Both the position numbers and the translations under genes were made by a program. This document shows, piece by piece, positions 47,472-56,616 of a stretch of 64,000 nucleotides of DNA. Under the pieces are notes generated by a model. That model did not search any database, was not told where the DNA came from, and saw nothing but the letters and a program-made list of their open reading frames with translations. Position 1 is the first letter of the stretch; every line of letters begins with the position of its first letter. Source of the stretch: Gammaproteobacteria bacterium UBA4421 (lineage in GTDB: Bacteria; Pseudomonadota; Gammaproteobacteria; Pseudomonadales; Azotimanducaceae); NCBI GenBank assembly GCA_002389675.1, contig DGQF01000009.1, positions 213,481 to 277,480 of the forward strand, read 5' to 3'.

Positions 47472-47963
47472 TTACCAAACCTGCCAGCCATGCCGCCAGA
47501 CCAGCCATTGACCGGTATCAGTCTTACGCAACACATCAAAATAGCGTGCTGAGGTCTGCGACGCGGTCAGAGCGCCAGGCTCAGAAACGCCAACAGACGG
47601 GTTTTTAAGGTTTAGGCTGATGGTATAGTCATACTGAGCCACGGCAACATCACCCATCACCTCTACCTCTGGCGCCTGATCAACTTCTATCGTGTAGGTC
47701 GCCATCGCAAAAACAGGACGCAAAAATTCGCTATAGCTATCCGCAGTGTCAATCGCCGGTGCACCCGGAGGCAGCATCCGCACTTGCGGGTGCAGCAGAC
47801 TAACGTAGGCCTGTCTGTCACCTTTCTCCACGGCATCACGCCAAGTGGCATAGAGACCTTCTATTTTTGCAACCTCATCATGCGTGCCCGGTTGCTGCTC
47901 AGCGCAAACAGAACCGGCACTGACTGAAGCCAGCAGCCAAATGCCCAAAAAACCAATACGCAT
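47472..47963 (-). CDS. Exported NTF2-like (SnoaL-type) protein
   Basis: A 163-residue precursor with a signal peptide ending SVCA, then an alpha+beta barrel of the NTF2/SnoaL-like kind: EVAKIEGLYATWRDAVEKGDRQAY, HPQVRMLPPGAPAIDTADSY, a long beta-strand ending in GQWLVWRHGWQVW. Such domains act as isomerases, dehydratases, lactonases or simple binding proteins. It is upstream of and probably co-transcribed with the PQQ-type dehydrogenase. A role in binding or processing its substrate is likely but unspecified. Confidence 0.75.
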   Translation of the reverse strand: MRIGFLGIWLLASVSAGSVCAEQQPGTHDEVAKIEGLYATWRDAVEKGDRQAYVSLLHPQVRMLPPGAPAIDTADSYSEFLRPVFAMATYTIEVDQAPEVEVMGDVAVAQYDYTISLNLKNPSVGVSEPGALTASQTSARYFDVLRKTDTGQWLVWRHGWQVW

Positions 47964-48130
47964 ACCCCTCTCCGACGATATTTTTAGTCAGGTTGCTCGA
48001 AAGGAAAATGAATTGCAATAAGCGTCAAGCTGACAAACTCGCTTGAGAACCAAAGCCCAACCGCGTTACCTTTACACCTCGTGTGCCTAATCGTTCCCTT
48101 GAAGAGCCACTAACCCGAAGAGCCTACACA

Positions 48131-49978
48131 ATGAAAATTTTTAACCTAACCGCCGTTGCCATCGCGGCCTTGTGTTCAGTGGCAGACTTGAGCGCTGGAC
48201 AAAACCCTATTTCATCCGCCAATTCAACAGAAACTCCAGCCGCAACCTTTGATGCGCAAGCAACATTCAACAATCGCTGCGCGCATTGTCACGACGGCAG
48301 CGTTGCCAAAGCACCTCACCAAATCAAATTTCAACTCATTGGCGCAAAAGCCATTGAATCTGCCCTAAACGAGGGCGTCATGGCGACCTATGCATCAGAC
48401 CTAACCCGCAACGAGATCAAAACTCTGGCTGCTTATTTGGGGGGAGAAAGCATCGCTCGTATACCCGTCAAACGCTGTGAGGCGACCGAAATACCCGCAG
48501 TCAAGCCGGTCACAGCAGGCTGGAGCCTGTCCAAGCAAGGCACGCGCTTCATACCGGCTGATGTGGCCCAACTGAGTAAAAATGTTCTGGGTGACCTTCA
48601 GCTTAAATGGGTTTTTGCCTACCCAGGTGCCACGCGCGCGCGCAGTCAACCCTCGCCCTTCGGCAACGCACTGCTGGTTGGCAGCCAAGATGGCACGGTT
48701 TATGCCCTCAATTTAGAGGACGGCTGCACACATTGGACTTATAGCGCTGATGCAGAAGTACGCAGCGCACTTGCTATCAACGAGACAGGCACGCGCGCTT
48801 ATTTTGGTGACATTCGAGGCACCGTTTACGCGATCGATCCATCAAACGGCACAGAAATCTGGCGCGCTCGAGCAGACGCTCACCCTGACACAACGTTAAC
48901 TGGATCACCCACACTTCACCAAGACAAACTCTATGTACCGCTATCTTCCACAGAATGGGGCAGTGCCGCTGATCCCGGATATAGTTGTTGTACTTTTCGG
49001 GGTGGCGTAGTCGCCTTTGACGCCGCCAATGGCGAAAAATTATGGACCACCTATGCCATCCCCCAAACCCCTGCCGCGACCGGTCGAAATAATGAAGCCG
49101 GCAGCCCCCTATTTCATCCCGCAGGCGCTCCAATATGGAATTCCCCAACGATAGACCCCAAACGCAACCAGCTTTACGTTGGCACCGGCGAGGCGTATAC
49201 ATCCCCAGCTGCCGATACAAGCGATTCAGTTCTGGCCATTGATCTGACCACCGGCAAGATCGTCTGGCACTACCAGTCGCTCAGCGGAGATGCCTGGAAT
49301 ATGGCCTGTTTCATCGGTGGCGGGGCCAATTGTCCCGAGGAGGACGGTCCTGATCTAGATATTGGCGCACCCCCAATATTGGTATCGGTCGATGGCCAAG
49401 ACCGGGTGATCGCTGGTCAAAAATCTGGGCACGTTTTTGCCTTAAATCCAGACAATGGTGAACTCATCTGGCGCAAAAAAATCGGTCGCGGCGGATTTGC
49501 TGGAGGCATTCACTGGGGCCTCGCTGCACAGGGCACCACCATCTTTGCACCCAATGCAGACACCACGTTTACAGGGCGCTTTAAGGGACCACGCTCGCCC
49601 GGACTATACGCGTTGAGCGCCGTCGACGGAAAAATCATGTGGTATACGCCCGCGCCAGAGGTGTGTGAGCCGAACGATCGACCCGCCTGTGATCCGGGTT
49701 TATCGGCAGCCGCCACGGCGATACCTGGCGTCGTATTTGCCGGTGCCTTTGACGGACACCTGCGCGCCTATGACAGCAGCAACGGCGAGATTTTATGGGA
49801 CTTTAATACCAATGCCGAGTTCGCTTCTGTCTCGGGGGAGACCGCCGCAGGCGGCAGCATCGAGTCCGACGGCCCGGTGATTTACCGAGGGCACGTGCTA
49901 ATCAACTCCGGCTACTTATTCGGCGACCGAATGGCCGGAAATGCATTACTGGTGTTTGCACCACCGACCGATCGTTGA
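48131..49978 (+). CDS. PVA-dehydrogenase-type quinohemoprotein (cytochrome c + PQQ propeller)
   Basis: A 615-residue exported protein. After a signal peptide comes an N-terminal cytochrome c domain with the heme site CAHCH (Cys50, Cys53, His54), and then a PQQ-type beta-propeller. The vicinal cysteines in YSCCTFRGG, the NEAGSPLFHPAGAPIWNSPT stretch and domain order match polyvinyl-alcohol dehydrogenase (cytochrome). The PQQ-type enzyme and cytochrome should oxidise an alcohol and pass electrons to the heme. Substrates other than PVA are likely in a marine bacterium. ATG 48131 is chosen to give a normal signal peptide. It is divergent from the NTF2-like gene and 167 bp away. Confidence 0.85.
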   Translation: MKIFNLTAVAIAALCSVADLSAGQNPISSANSTETPAATFDAQATFNNRCAHCHDGSVAKAPHQIKFQLIGAKAIESALNEGVMATYASDLTRNEIKTLAAYLGGESIARIPVKRCEATEIPAVKPVTAGWSLSKQGTRFIPADVAQLSKNVLGDLQLKWVFAYPGATRARSQPSPFGNALLVGSQDGTVYALNLEDGCTHWTYSADAEVRSALAINETGTRAYFGDIRGTVYAIDPSNGTEIWRARADAHPDTTLTGSPTLHQDKLYVPLSSTEWGSAADPGYSCCTFRGGVVAFDAANGEKLWTTYAIPQTPAATGRNNEAGSPLFHPAGAPIWNSPTIDPKRNQLYVGTGEAYTSPAADTSDSVLAIDLTTGKIVWHYQSLSGDAWNMACFIGGGANCPEEDGPDLDIGAPPILVSVDGQDRVIAGQKSGHVFALNPDNGELIWRKKIGRGGFAGGIHWGLAAQGTTIFAPNADTTFTGRFKGPRSPGLYALSAVDGKIMWYTPAPEVCEPNDRPACDPGLSAAATAIPGVVFAGAFDGHLRAYDSSNGEILWDFNTNAEFASVSGETAAGGSIESDGPVIYRGHVLINSGYLFGDRMAGNALLVFAPPTDR

Positions 49979-49989
49979 CCACAACGATC
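49970..49989. terminator. Inverted repeat at the stop of the quinohemoprotein gene
   Basis: GATCGTT (49970-49976) pairs perfectly with AACGATC (49983-49989) around a 6-nt loop, overlapping the stop codon. It lies between convergent genes. No T run follows, so the call is weak. Confidence 0.3.
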
Positions 49990-50027
49990 CAGCCACAAAC
50001 GTCACAACCGCAGCAAAAAAATCATGG

Positions 50028-51212
50028 TTAATTCAGCTCGCTGAGCAATCGAATAAGCTCAAATTGATCATATCTCTCAACGGTCTCGGCACCAGGCGGG
50101 CAACGGCCACGCCCTGTGCAGGTGTCAGGGAAATTAGTTTCACTCAACACATAACCCTGATTTCGACTGTGTTGATACTTAGTTAGGATCACCAAAACCA
50201 GATCAGCCTCGGGCCAGACATAGATCGCTTGCCCATCGAGACCCAGCGCGGCAGACACGGTCACTGGCACGGGTTGACCAAAATATGCGGCATTGAGCTG
50301 CCACCACTGGTAGCCATAGAACGGACTCTTTGCCGACAGACTTTGCGCGACAAAGGCGCTGGAGAGAATCTGTTCATCTTCCCATAAACCACCACGCGCC
50401 ATCAGTACGCCAAATCGAGCGAAATCTTCAGGGCGCATGTCCAGGCCCATGTAGGTCAAAGGCTGGGCACCGGTAGGGTCGAGCCACATGCCGATGCGAT
50501 TGACGTCAATGCCAATTGGGCTAAGTATCTCCTGGCGCAAAAATGCATGCGCATCCAGCCCTGCCGATCGCTGTAATAGAGGTTCAAACAATTGCGAGGT
50601 CGGGTTCGAGTAGACAAACCTTACGCCGGCAGCCGCGGTCTTGTCGGTACCGATCGCAAACGCAGTTTGATCTCGGGCCAAAAAGAGGCCGGACCGATCG
50701 GGAATGCCAGCACGCATCTCCAAGAGTTGCCCCACGGTCACGTCCTCTTTGTTTGACCCACGCCATTCGGTGATAAAGTCGCTGACTTTTTGGTCGGCAC
50801 CGGTGATCCAATTTTGGTCAATCGCGACGCCGATCGCAGCCCCATAGAAACTCTTCGCAACAGACCAACTGGTGCCGATGGTGTCCGCCGAGACACCCTC
50901 CGCAAAACGCTCGCCAATGATCATGCCATCCTTGACCAAAGTCGCCGACTGGACGGCTGAATCGGTATAAATGTGAGAAAATAGCTGGTCGATCTGGGCG
51001 CTATCCAGACCTACGGTCTCCGGCGTAACACGCTCAAGAGACCAACTCTCATCAGCTCCAGTTTCGCCCGAGCCCGTTTCGTCCTGATTCTGCCCACCGG
51101 CTGCGTCGTTATCCGCACCCGCAAAACTCGTAGGTGTTGATTCGGACTGACCGCCGCCACCGCCGCATCCAATAAGGCAGAGCAGCAAAACAACAAGCGA
51201 TGCGTGGGTCAT
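50028..51212 (-). CDS. Lipoprotein serine hydrolase, beta-lactamase/EstB fold
   Basis: A 394-residue lipoprotein (MTHASLVVLLLCLIGC lipobox followed by a Gly-rich linker) with a class C beta-lactamase-like domain: SxxK as SVAKSFYGAAIG (nucleophile Ser, base Lys) and Y-S-N in RFVYSNPTS. Relatives are esterases, DD-peptidases or hydrolases of cyclic dimers such as 6-aminohexanoate. Real beta-lactam hydrolysis should not be assumed. The start at ATG 51212 has a poor ribosome site. Neighbouring genes suggest ester or amide hydrolysis linked to the 52-55 kb cluster. Confidence 0.82.
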   Translation of the reverse strand: MTHASLVVLLLCLIGCGGGGGQSESTPTSFAGADNDAAGGQNQDETGSGETGADESWSLERVTPETVGLDSAQIDQLFSHIYTDSAVQSATLVKDGMIIGERFAEGVSADTIGTSWSVAKSFYGAAIGVAIDQNWITGADQKVSDFITEWRGSNKEDVTVGQLLEMRAGIPDRSGLFLARDQTAFAIGTDKTAAAGVRFVYSNPTSQLFEPLLQRSAGLDAHAFLRQEILSPIGIDVNRIGMWLDPTGAQPLTYMGLDMRPEDFARFGVLMARGGLWEDEQILSSAFVAQSLSAKSPFYGYQWWQLNAAYFGQPVPVTVSAALGLDGQAIYVWPEADLVLVILTKYQHSRNQGYVLSETNFPDTCTGRGRCPPGAETVERYDQFELIRLLSELN

Positions 51213-51281
51213 AAGCAGGTAACTCTATTTTTGTCTGTGTTTGAAATCATTATTATCATAGCCTGAGCACCGCAATTTGAG

Positions 51282-51989
51282 CTATGTCCACAAGAAGCCA
51301 TATCCCGTCGTTACATAAGATCGGACAAACACCCGCGTTCGGGGCACATTGACGAGTTTCTCTTGCAACTTAACATGCGCCAGATCCACACGGTGCTTTT
51401 CAGCCGAGGCATCATCTGCAAAAGCGGCAACAAATAATAAATCCCCCGACTGCACCCCAAGTGCACGCTCACTGTCAACACAAGCCTCACCTGCGCTGTA
51501 TATTAACGTGCCTGACTCTTTTAAATAACAATATCGAGCATGATCGCGCGTCAATCTCAGGTAAGTTTGGCGCGAATTGTCATCGGCGAATCGCGTGGCA
51601 ATTAAGGTTACCGCAACACCGGCTGCAAATCTTTTGTCGTGACGTTCTGGCCGCCGCCACCAGCCATAGTCTGGCAAATCCACAAACCGCAGGCTCCTAA
51701 CCCGGCTGCGCGTCATATCTGTTTGACCCATCCTTTGCCTCAAAGCCGCATGGTCAGGACGCTCAGCAAGGGTTTCGCGCGCCGCCGTGCCGTTCTCGAG
51801 ACGTTCAAAAATAACTACCTGTTCGTCGCAATCCAATGAGCCCATGGCAGCACAGGCCTGCAGGCCCGGTTCAGCACCCAGCGCATCTTGCGTCCGTTCT
51901 GACCAGTTCTGAAGCCACGCCTGTTTGCTTATGGTTTCAGCTGCTATTTCATATTCAAACAACTGGGTGTGCAGAGGATCACCTTTCAT
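51282..51989 (-). CDS. Hypothetical protein with two possible dimeric alpha/beta-barrel repeats
   Basis: A 235-residue protein without signal peptide or strong motif. Two similar-sized halves (about 1-105 and 115-235) each resemble the ABM-type ferredoxin-like barrel: strand-helix-strand with FEYEIAAETISKQAWLQNW in the first and VTLIATRFADDNSRQTYLRL in the second. Such barrels include monooxygenases, heme-degrading enzymes and stress proteins. The function is not assignable. It is upstream of the serine hydrolase on the same strand, 69 bp away. A 246-bp gap without obvious features separates it from the deazaflavin-type gene. Confidence 0.6.
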   Translation of the reverse strand: MKGDPLHTQLFEYEIAAETISKQAWLQNWSERTQDALGAEPGLQACAAMGSLDCDEQVVIFERLENGTAARETLAERPDHAALRQRMGQTDMTRSRVRSLRFVDLPDYGWWRRPERHDKRFAAGVAVTLIATRFADDNSRQTYLRLTRDHARYCYLKESGTLIYSAGEACVDSERALGVQSGDLLFVAAFADDASAEKHRVDLAHVKLQEKLVNVPRTRVFVRSYVTTGYGFLWT

Positions 51990-52235
51990 TTTATCTGTTA
52001 ACCGTTAACTCTAAACCTAAATGATTTCACTGATTTTTCAACCGGCAGCCTGCTCTGCAGGTGATCCGGACAAGGCGCCAGTGCCGTTTGCGAAAAATAC
52101 TTCCTATCAAAAACAGCCTGCCTTACCCTGCAGGTCAAGACGCAGCAGCTATGCATTGAACCGGCTCAACCCGCGCTCATAGCTGCTTGATTACCCCAAC
52201 CTAGAGATAGGTCGTAAAACGAGACCAGGCCCGCG

Positions 52236-52727
52236 ATGAAACACGCCATTTTCCGATTGCTGCTGCGCTTTTCGAGCACGCGTGCGGGCGGCCTGTTGTT
52301 TGTTTTTTTGCTATCCCCTTTAGATCGCTGGTTGCTCACGAAAAGTTCAGGGCGGATCAGCATCGCCGGCTTGGGGGCACCGACATTGTTGCTGACCACC
52401 ATCGGCCGCAAAACTGGAATAAATCGAGCAACCCCGCTGTTGTACCTGAAGGACTCTGCCACACCAGTCATTCTTTACGTCATCGGTTCCAGCGGCGGTC
52501 AAGCACAACCACCCGCGTGGTTTCTAAACCTGCAGCATAATTCAAACGTCACGGTCACGCGCGATGGCATCGCCGCGCCTTACAAAGCGAGCACTGTGCA
52601 CGGCCCTCAGCAAACCGAGCTCTGGCGACAATTTACCCAATTTAATCCAGGTTTTACGCAGTACCAAAACCGCGTAAAGCGGACCATACCCATCATCAAA
52701 TTGACACCCCTTGACCGCCAACCGTAA
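52236..52727 (+). CDS. Second deazaflavin-type nitroreductase family protein
   Basis: A 163-residue protein of the same DDN/DUF385 superfamily as 13898-14332, but from a different branch: LGAPTLLLTTIGRKTGINRATPLLYL, then QPPAWFLNLQHNSNVTV and a C-terminal PIIKL strand. It has a hydrophobic N-terminal segment (LLFVFLLSPLDRWLL) that may be a membrane anchor or part of the fold. It is expected to bind a flavin-like cofactor, possibly F420, and reduce a ketone, quinone or enone. It is a single gene between the hypothetical protein and the 2-oxoglutarate-type oxygenase, with which it converges. Confidence 0.8.
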   Translation: MKHAIFRLLLRFSSTRAGGLLFVFLLSPLDRWLLTKSSGRISIAGLGAPTLLLTTIGRKTGINRATPLLYLKDSATPVILYVIGSSGGQAQPPAWFLNLQHNSNVTVTRDGIAAPYKASTVHGPQQTELWRQFTQFNPGFTQYQNRVKRTIPIIKLTPLDRQP

Positions 52728-52765
52728 CCCTGTTTCCCGTTGCAAACTAAAAGGTATACGCGCGG

Positions 52766-53980
52766 CTAACCCATCTTAGGCGTTGAGCGACGCAGACCAC
52801 GCTCACGAGCCAATTTAAAGGCCGCCGCTGTTTCGGATTCCACCTCTTTGCGCTGCTGCTCGCTGAGCGCCTTAAACTCGTCAACCCACCAACGACGAGT
52901 TACCTGCGGAAATGTGCCCATTCGGTTGACGCAGGCGTTGGCCCCGCGATCACGGCCCGCGTTATAGCCCGAACTCACTGGATGCTCTACACCAGGGCCA
53001 GCAAAAGGGATTAAATCACCCTCCATTTTGGGGAGCAGAAAATAAGGCATTGAAACGCGGGTCTGACCAGCAGGAATCAGCGTGGTGTTGACTCGATGAA
53101 GCGTCGCGCTATAGCGCCCCTGACTCAAATGCATCAGCGTGCCGCCGGTATTCACAATTACCGAACCGGGTATTACCGATACTGGATAATCTCCCGGAGC
53201 CGTACGACAGGTCACGGGAGCATTCACCCATTGACCCTCATCCGCGACCACCTGCAATCCAGGTCGATCGTTAATCAGTAACGCAATAAAAGGCGGCCCA
53301 TCAATGTGTGTGCCGACATTTGGACTGTCAAATTCATCATATGCTTGGCGCACCTGCTCCTGCGCCTCCGGAGAAAATACATCCAAACTAAAATTGTGAT
53401 TCAGGCTTGCGGCCAGATCCGGTTCGGAGAAATCGAAATACTTGCGAAATTCCCGGGGATCCACACCCAGCGATTCTACAATGAGCTCCGACAGGGCGTG
53501 AGTGAGTTGGTGATAACTGTTGTTTAGCGTCTCAATCAGCGGCCGAAATCCCGGCAAACTGTCGGTTTTGGGCCAAGTATTCGGCCCACGGAACAAACGC
53601 TTATGAATGGGCTGGGAGGCATCATCATGCGCACAAACAGGGGTCTGTTCAAAACCATATTGAAAATTTTCGATTACCTGTCCGTGCCCGCGATCAGCCG
53701 GTGTGGGCAGCGTATAGCCACGAAAATAAGGCGTATTGGAAATATGTGCGGTCTTTTTGATCTCCATAGGTGCGTCAAAAAAAGCCCTAACTTGAGTAAA
53801 CGCGTGCTGCTGAAATTCATCATCAAAGCCCGGCGCATTGGTCAGGACCAAAAAACCGCAGTCCGCAAGTGCATGCCTGAGATCACCCATAAATTTCTGC
53901 TTGTTGTTCGCCAGATCAAGCCAATCCACAGTAGGAAGCTCAGCAACCGGCGATCGAGCACTGTTTTGATTTTGATTCAT
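52766..53980 (-). CDS. IPNS-like Fe(II)/2-oxoglutarate-dependent oxygenase
   Basis: A 404-residue non-heme iron oxygenase of the isopenicillin N synthase-like family, with an N-terminal DIOX_N domain (PTVDWLDLANNKQKF) and the double-stranded beta-helix. The iron motif is H-x-D in GTHIDGPPFIALL with a distal His in LHRVNTT and an Arg in TRVSMPYF. Members hydroxylate, desaturate or cyclise metabolites, hormones or antibiotics. ATG 53980 overlaps the stop of the upstream serine hydrolase by 4 bp (ATGA), so translation is coupled. The substrate is not deducible. Confidence 0.85.
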   Translation of the reverse strand: MNQNQNSARSPVAELPTVDWLDLANNKQKFMGDLRHALADCGFLVLTNAPGFDDEFQQHAFTQVRAFFDAPMEIKKTAHISNTPYFRGYTLPTPADRGHGQVIENFQYGFEQTPVCAHDDASQPIHKRLFRGPNTWPKTDSLPGFRPLIETLNNSYHQLTHALSELIVESLGVDPREFRKYFDFSEPDLAASLNHNFSLDVFSPEAQEQVRQAYDEFDSPNVGTHIDGPPFIALLINDRPGLQVVADEGQWVNAPVTCRTAPGDYPVSVIPGSVIVNTGGTLMHLSQGRYSATLHRVNTTLIPAGQTRVSMPYFLLPKMEGDLIPFAGPGVEHPVSSGYNAGRDRGANACVNRMGTFPQVTRRWWVDEFKALSEQQRKEVESETAAAFKLARERGLRRSTPKMG

Positions 53981-55104
53981 AACGCGTTGTACACAGCTTG
54001 AATCAGCTTTAAGGATCGAGGATCACCCACAACGCTATCGTGCATTTTGTTCATGACAAAAGACAAACTCAATGCCGCGTCTTGATCCACTAGGATGACT
54101 GAACCACCCCAACCACCCCAGTAGCAGGCATTTTTATTCGGCGACAGCGGCATAGCCTCTGAATTCAACCCAAAGCCCAGCCCAAAAGAAAGCGGGACAC
54201 CAAGCACAAGGTCGGTACCCGATATTCGGGGCTTCATCACCGATTCAGCGGTGTCCTGCGAGAAGAGCTTTACCCCAAAAGCGCTACCCTTACATGCCAG
54301 TGGCGCTTGCAGTTTGGCGACGGATCGAGCGTTGCCATGACCATTGGCAGCAGGTATTTCCGCACGCCGCCACCCCGGTGTCCATGAATGCGCCGCGGGC
54401 GCAAAGGGGCTACTAAACGTTCGCGCAGCGATCGTACCTGCTTCTGCGCTCGGCGCAGCGCCGCCCTCGAAGGGAACGAGTTTGCCGATCCGCGAAAACT
54501 CGCTATCGGGCACCCCAATAAAAAAATCCGCATCCAGAGGTGTTGCGATCTCCTCTTGAAAAAAAGTGCCCATCGTTTTGCCGGTAATTCTCCTGACTAA
54601 TTCACCCAACAAATAACCTTGAGTGATCGCATGGTAACCCGTCGCCGATCCCGGCGGCCACCAAGGCGCTTGCGCCGCAAGCAAGGACACCATCATTTCC
54701 CAATCGTACATCTGATCCGGTGTCATTATCTTGTCCATGCCGGAGAGCCCCGCGGCATGGTTCATCAAATGCCAAATTTTAACGTTCTCTTTTCCGTTCT
54801 GCGCAAACTCCGGCCAGTACTGAGCAACCGCATCATCAAAATCGAGCAACCCTCGATCGGCCAAGAGCAAAACACATAAAAACGACATAGTCTTGGTGGT
54901 GCTCCAAACGTTAACAATAGTGTCCTCTTGCCAAGGCTCTACCTGAGCCTCATCAAGATACCCGCCCCAAAGATCTATGACCATCTCGCCATTAATCGTG
55001 AGCGCAAATGAAGCTCCTAAATCTGCTCCACTGGCAAGGTTGTCAGCAAAAATATCTCTCACCGCGGAAAAACGTGAATCACATTGTCCAAAAACATCCG
55101 CCAT
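53977..55104 (-). CDS. Serine hydrolase, beta-lactamase/EstB fold (cytosolic)
   Basis: A 375-residue serine hydrolase with the nucleophile motif STTKTMSFLCVLLLADRG (SxxK), the Tyr block WWPPGSATGYHAITQGYLLGEL, and a GWGGSVILVDQD C-terminal strand. This is the EstB/PBP-type esterase fold; no signal peptide or lipobox is seen, so it is cytosolic. It is translationally coupled with the downstream IPNS-like oxygenase. Hydrolysis of an ester, lactone or amide before or after oxidation is a reasonable guess. Confidence 0.85.
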   Translation of the reverse strand: MADVFGQCDSRFSAVRDIFADNLASGADLGASFALTINGEMVIDLWGGYLDEAQVEPWQEDTIVNVWSTTKTMSFLCVLLLADRGLLDFDDAVAQYWPEFAQNGKENVKIWHLMNHAAGLSGMDKIMTPDQMYDWEMMVSLLAAQAPWWPPGSATGYHAITQGYLLGELVRRITGKTMGTFFQEEIATPLDADFFIGVPDSEFSRIGKLVPFEGGAAPSAEAGTIAARTFSSPFAPAAHSWTPGWRRAEIPAANGHGNARSVAKLQAPLACKGSAFGVKLFSQDTAESVMKPRISGTDLVLGVPLSFGLGFGLNSEAMPLSPNKNACYWGGWGGSVILVDQDAALSLSFVMNKMHDSVVGDPRSLKLIQAVYNAL

Positions 55105-55587
55105 CTCTAACCCCTATAACCAAACAATTTCGAGTCTCGTTGCCCTTACCCTTAAATAAAGCTCGCCTAGACCAAGCGCGAATCTATCGGTTGTACTATA
55201 CGAGTCAGACGCGGACAAAAAAACCCTGAACGCTGTCAGCCAAAGTTAGCAAACAAAATCGTGAGCAATCCACATCCAGCAGAGATGTTATCCGTGCTAA
55301 AAAGTTCGCCCCCGCTCCCCGCAATCGCTGGGCATGCCTTTCGGGGTAAGCACTGACTCTCTCAAAACACCTTAAATTGGTGCAAATTTAAAAATCGAGT
55401 CCCAACCGCACTGCAATCAAAATCAAAATCGCACAATTAACCCCCAACAATTTCGATATTTAAGGACTAGCGCACAGCTAGGGTGTGTGCGGCTATCTGA
55501 TAAAGCTCTATACTAAATTCCGACAGCGTTCACTTTGAGCCTCCCCATGAATGGAATTGAGCTTTGAAACCGCAAACAAACTGAAAA
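55105..55587. other. Intergenic region with inverted repeats
   Basis: No gene or RNA is visible in these 483 bp. TTAAATT (55372-55378) and AATTTAA (55385-55391) form a perfect 7-bp dyad. GCGCACA (55470-55476) pairs with TGTGTGC (55484-55490) with one G-T. A TATACT box at 55509 may be a -10 for the deacetylase gene but has no convincing -35. Confidence 0.3.
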
Positions 55588-56580
55588 ATGATCAACGAGA
55601 ACAAGTTAATAGCGCTGGGCGCAGACATCAAACCTCAGTTGATTGTAGTCGTAGATACAGAGGAGGAATTTGACTGGTCCAAGCCCCCGGACCGGAACGC
55701 CACTTCCGTTTCTGCAATGTCGGAACTCTATCGTGTGCAAGATATTTTCGACGAATACAATATCGTCCCTTGCTACGTCATCGACTACCCGGTCGCGGCT
55801 AACCCGTCCAGCGTCGCCCTATTAAAAGAAATTTTTGACGACAAACGATGTGAGATCGGTGCTCACCTGCACCCTTGGGTAAACCCCCCGCACTGTGAGG
55901 CTTTGACTTTTGCTAACATGTACCCCGGCAACCTGCCCAAAGACACCGAATACAACAAGCTCAAAACGCTAAAAGAACAAATCGAACAGTCTTTTGGTGA
56001 TAGCCCACATATTTATAAGGCCGGAAGATATGGCATCGGACCCAACACCGCTCGCATAATGGAATCCTTGGGCTTTGATATTGATGTTTCCATTTGTACA
56101 GGATTCAACTACGAAGCTGACGGTGGACCCGACTTCAGTCAGTATACGTCGCACCCCTACTGGTTTGGTCAGAACCAAAAACTGCTCGAGATACCTTTGT
56201 CTGGCGGTTTTATCGGCGCTGCAGGCCGACATTCAAAGACCCTCTATGATATAGCCGGCCATCTCGATTTATTTAAAGCCCGCTGGATTCTATCTCGCCT
56301 GTCAATTGTTGACAGACTGATCCTGTCACCAGAGGGTTATACGCCTGCAGAGCATGTGAAACTGACTCGATCTTTGCTCGATCAAGGGTTGCGAACCTTT
56401 ACCTGGAACTTTCACAGTCCCACCGTAGTTGCCGGGACGACCGGCTATACCAAAAACAAGCGAGATGTAAACGCGTTCCTCGATTCTTTCCGCTACTACT
56501 TCGATTTCTTCTTCGGCGAGCTGAACGGCGAAGCGACTACCCCCACGCAACTCAAGTCTTTTTTAAAAACCGTTCAATAA
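55588..56580 (+). CDS. Polysaccharide deacetylase (NodB-type)
   Basis: A 330-residue protein with a NodB-like core: VVVDTEEEFDWSKPP holds the metal/general-base Asp, EIGAHLHPWVNPP gives the metal-binding H-L-H, and KAGRYGIGPNTARIMESLGFDIDVSI and LRTFTWNFHSPTVVAGTTGY follow. The nearest pattern is the WalW-like branch. It would remove N-acetyl groups from a surface polysaccharide or lipid-linked sugar. There is no signal peptide, so it may act on cytosolic intermediates. The MFS gene converges on it from downstream; a glycosyltransferase gene lies 3.5 kb further. Confidence 0.85.
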   Translation: MINENKLIALGADIKPQLIVVVDTEEEFDWSKPPDRNATSVSAMSELYRVQDIFDEYNIVPCYVIDYPVAANPSSVALLKEIFDDKRCEIGAHLHPWVNPPHCEALTFANMYPGNLPKDTEYNKLKTLKEQIEQSFGDSPHIYKAGRYGIGPNTARIMESLGFDIDVSICTGFNYEADGGPDFSQYTSHPYWFGQNQKLLEIPLSGGFIGAAGRHSKTLYDIAGHLDLFKARWILSRLSIVDRLILSPEGYTPAEHVKLTRSLLDQGLRTFTWNFHSPTVVAGTTGYTKNKRDVNAFLDSFRYYFDFFFGELNGEATTPTQLKSFLKTVQ

Positions 56581-56616
56581 CCCGCACGGCGCACCCGCAA
56601 CCTCTCATAAATTGCC

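Noticed and set aside
50028..51212. Calling the two serine hydrolases beta-lactamases
   Set aside because: SxxK and Tyr blocks are shared with esterases and DD-peptidases. Nothing specific to beta-lactam hydrolysis is seen.
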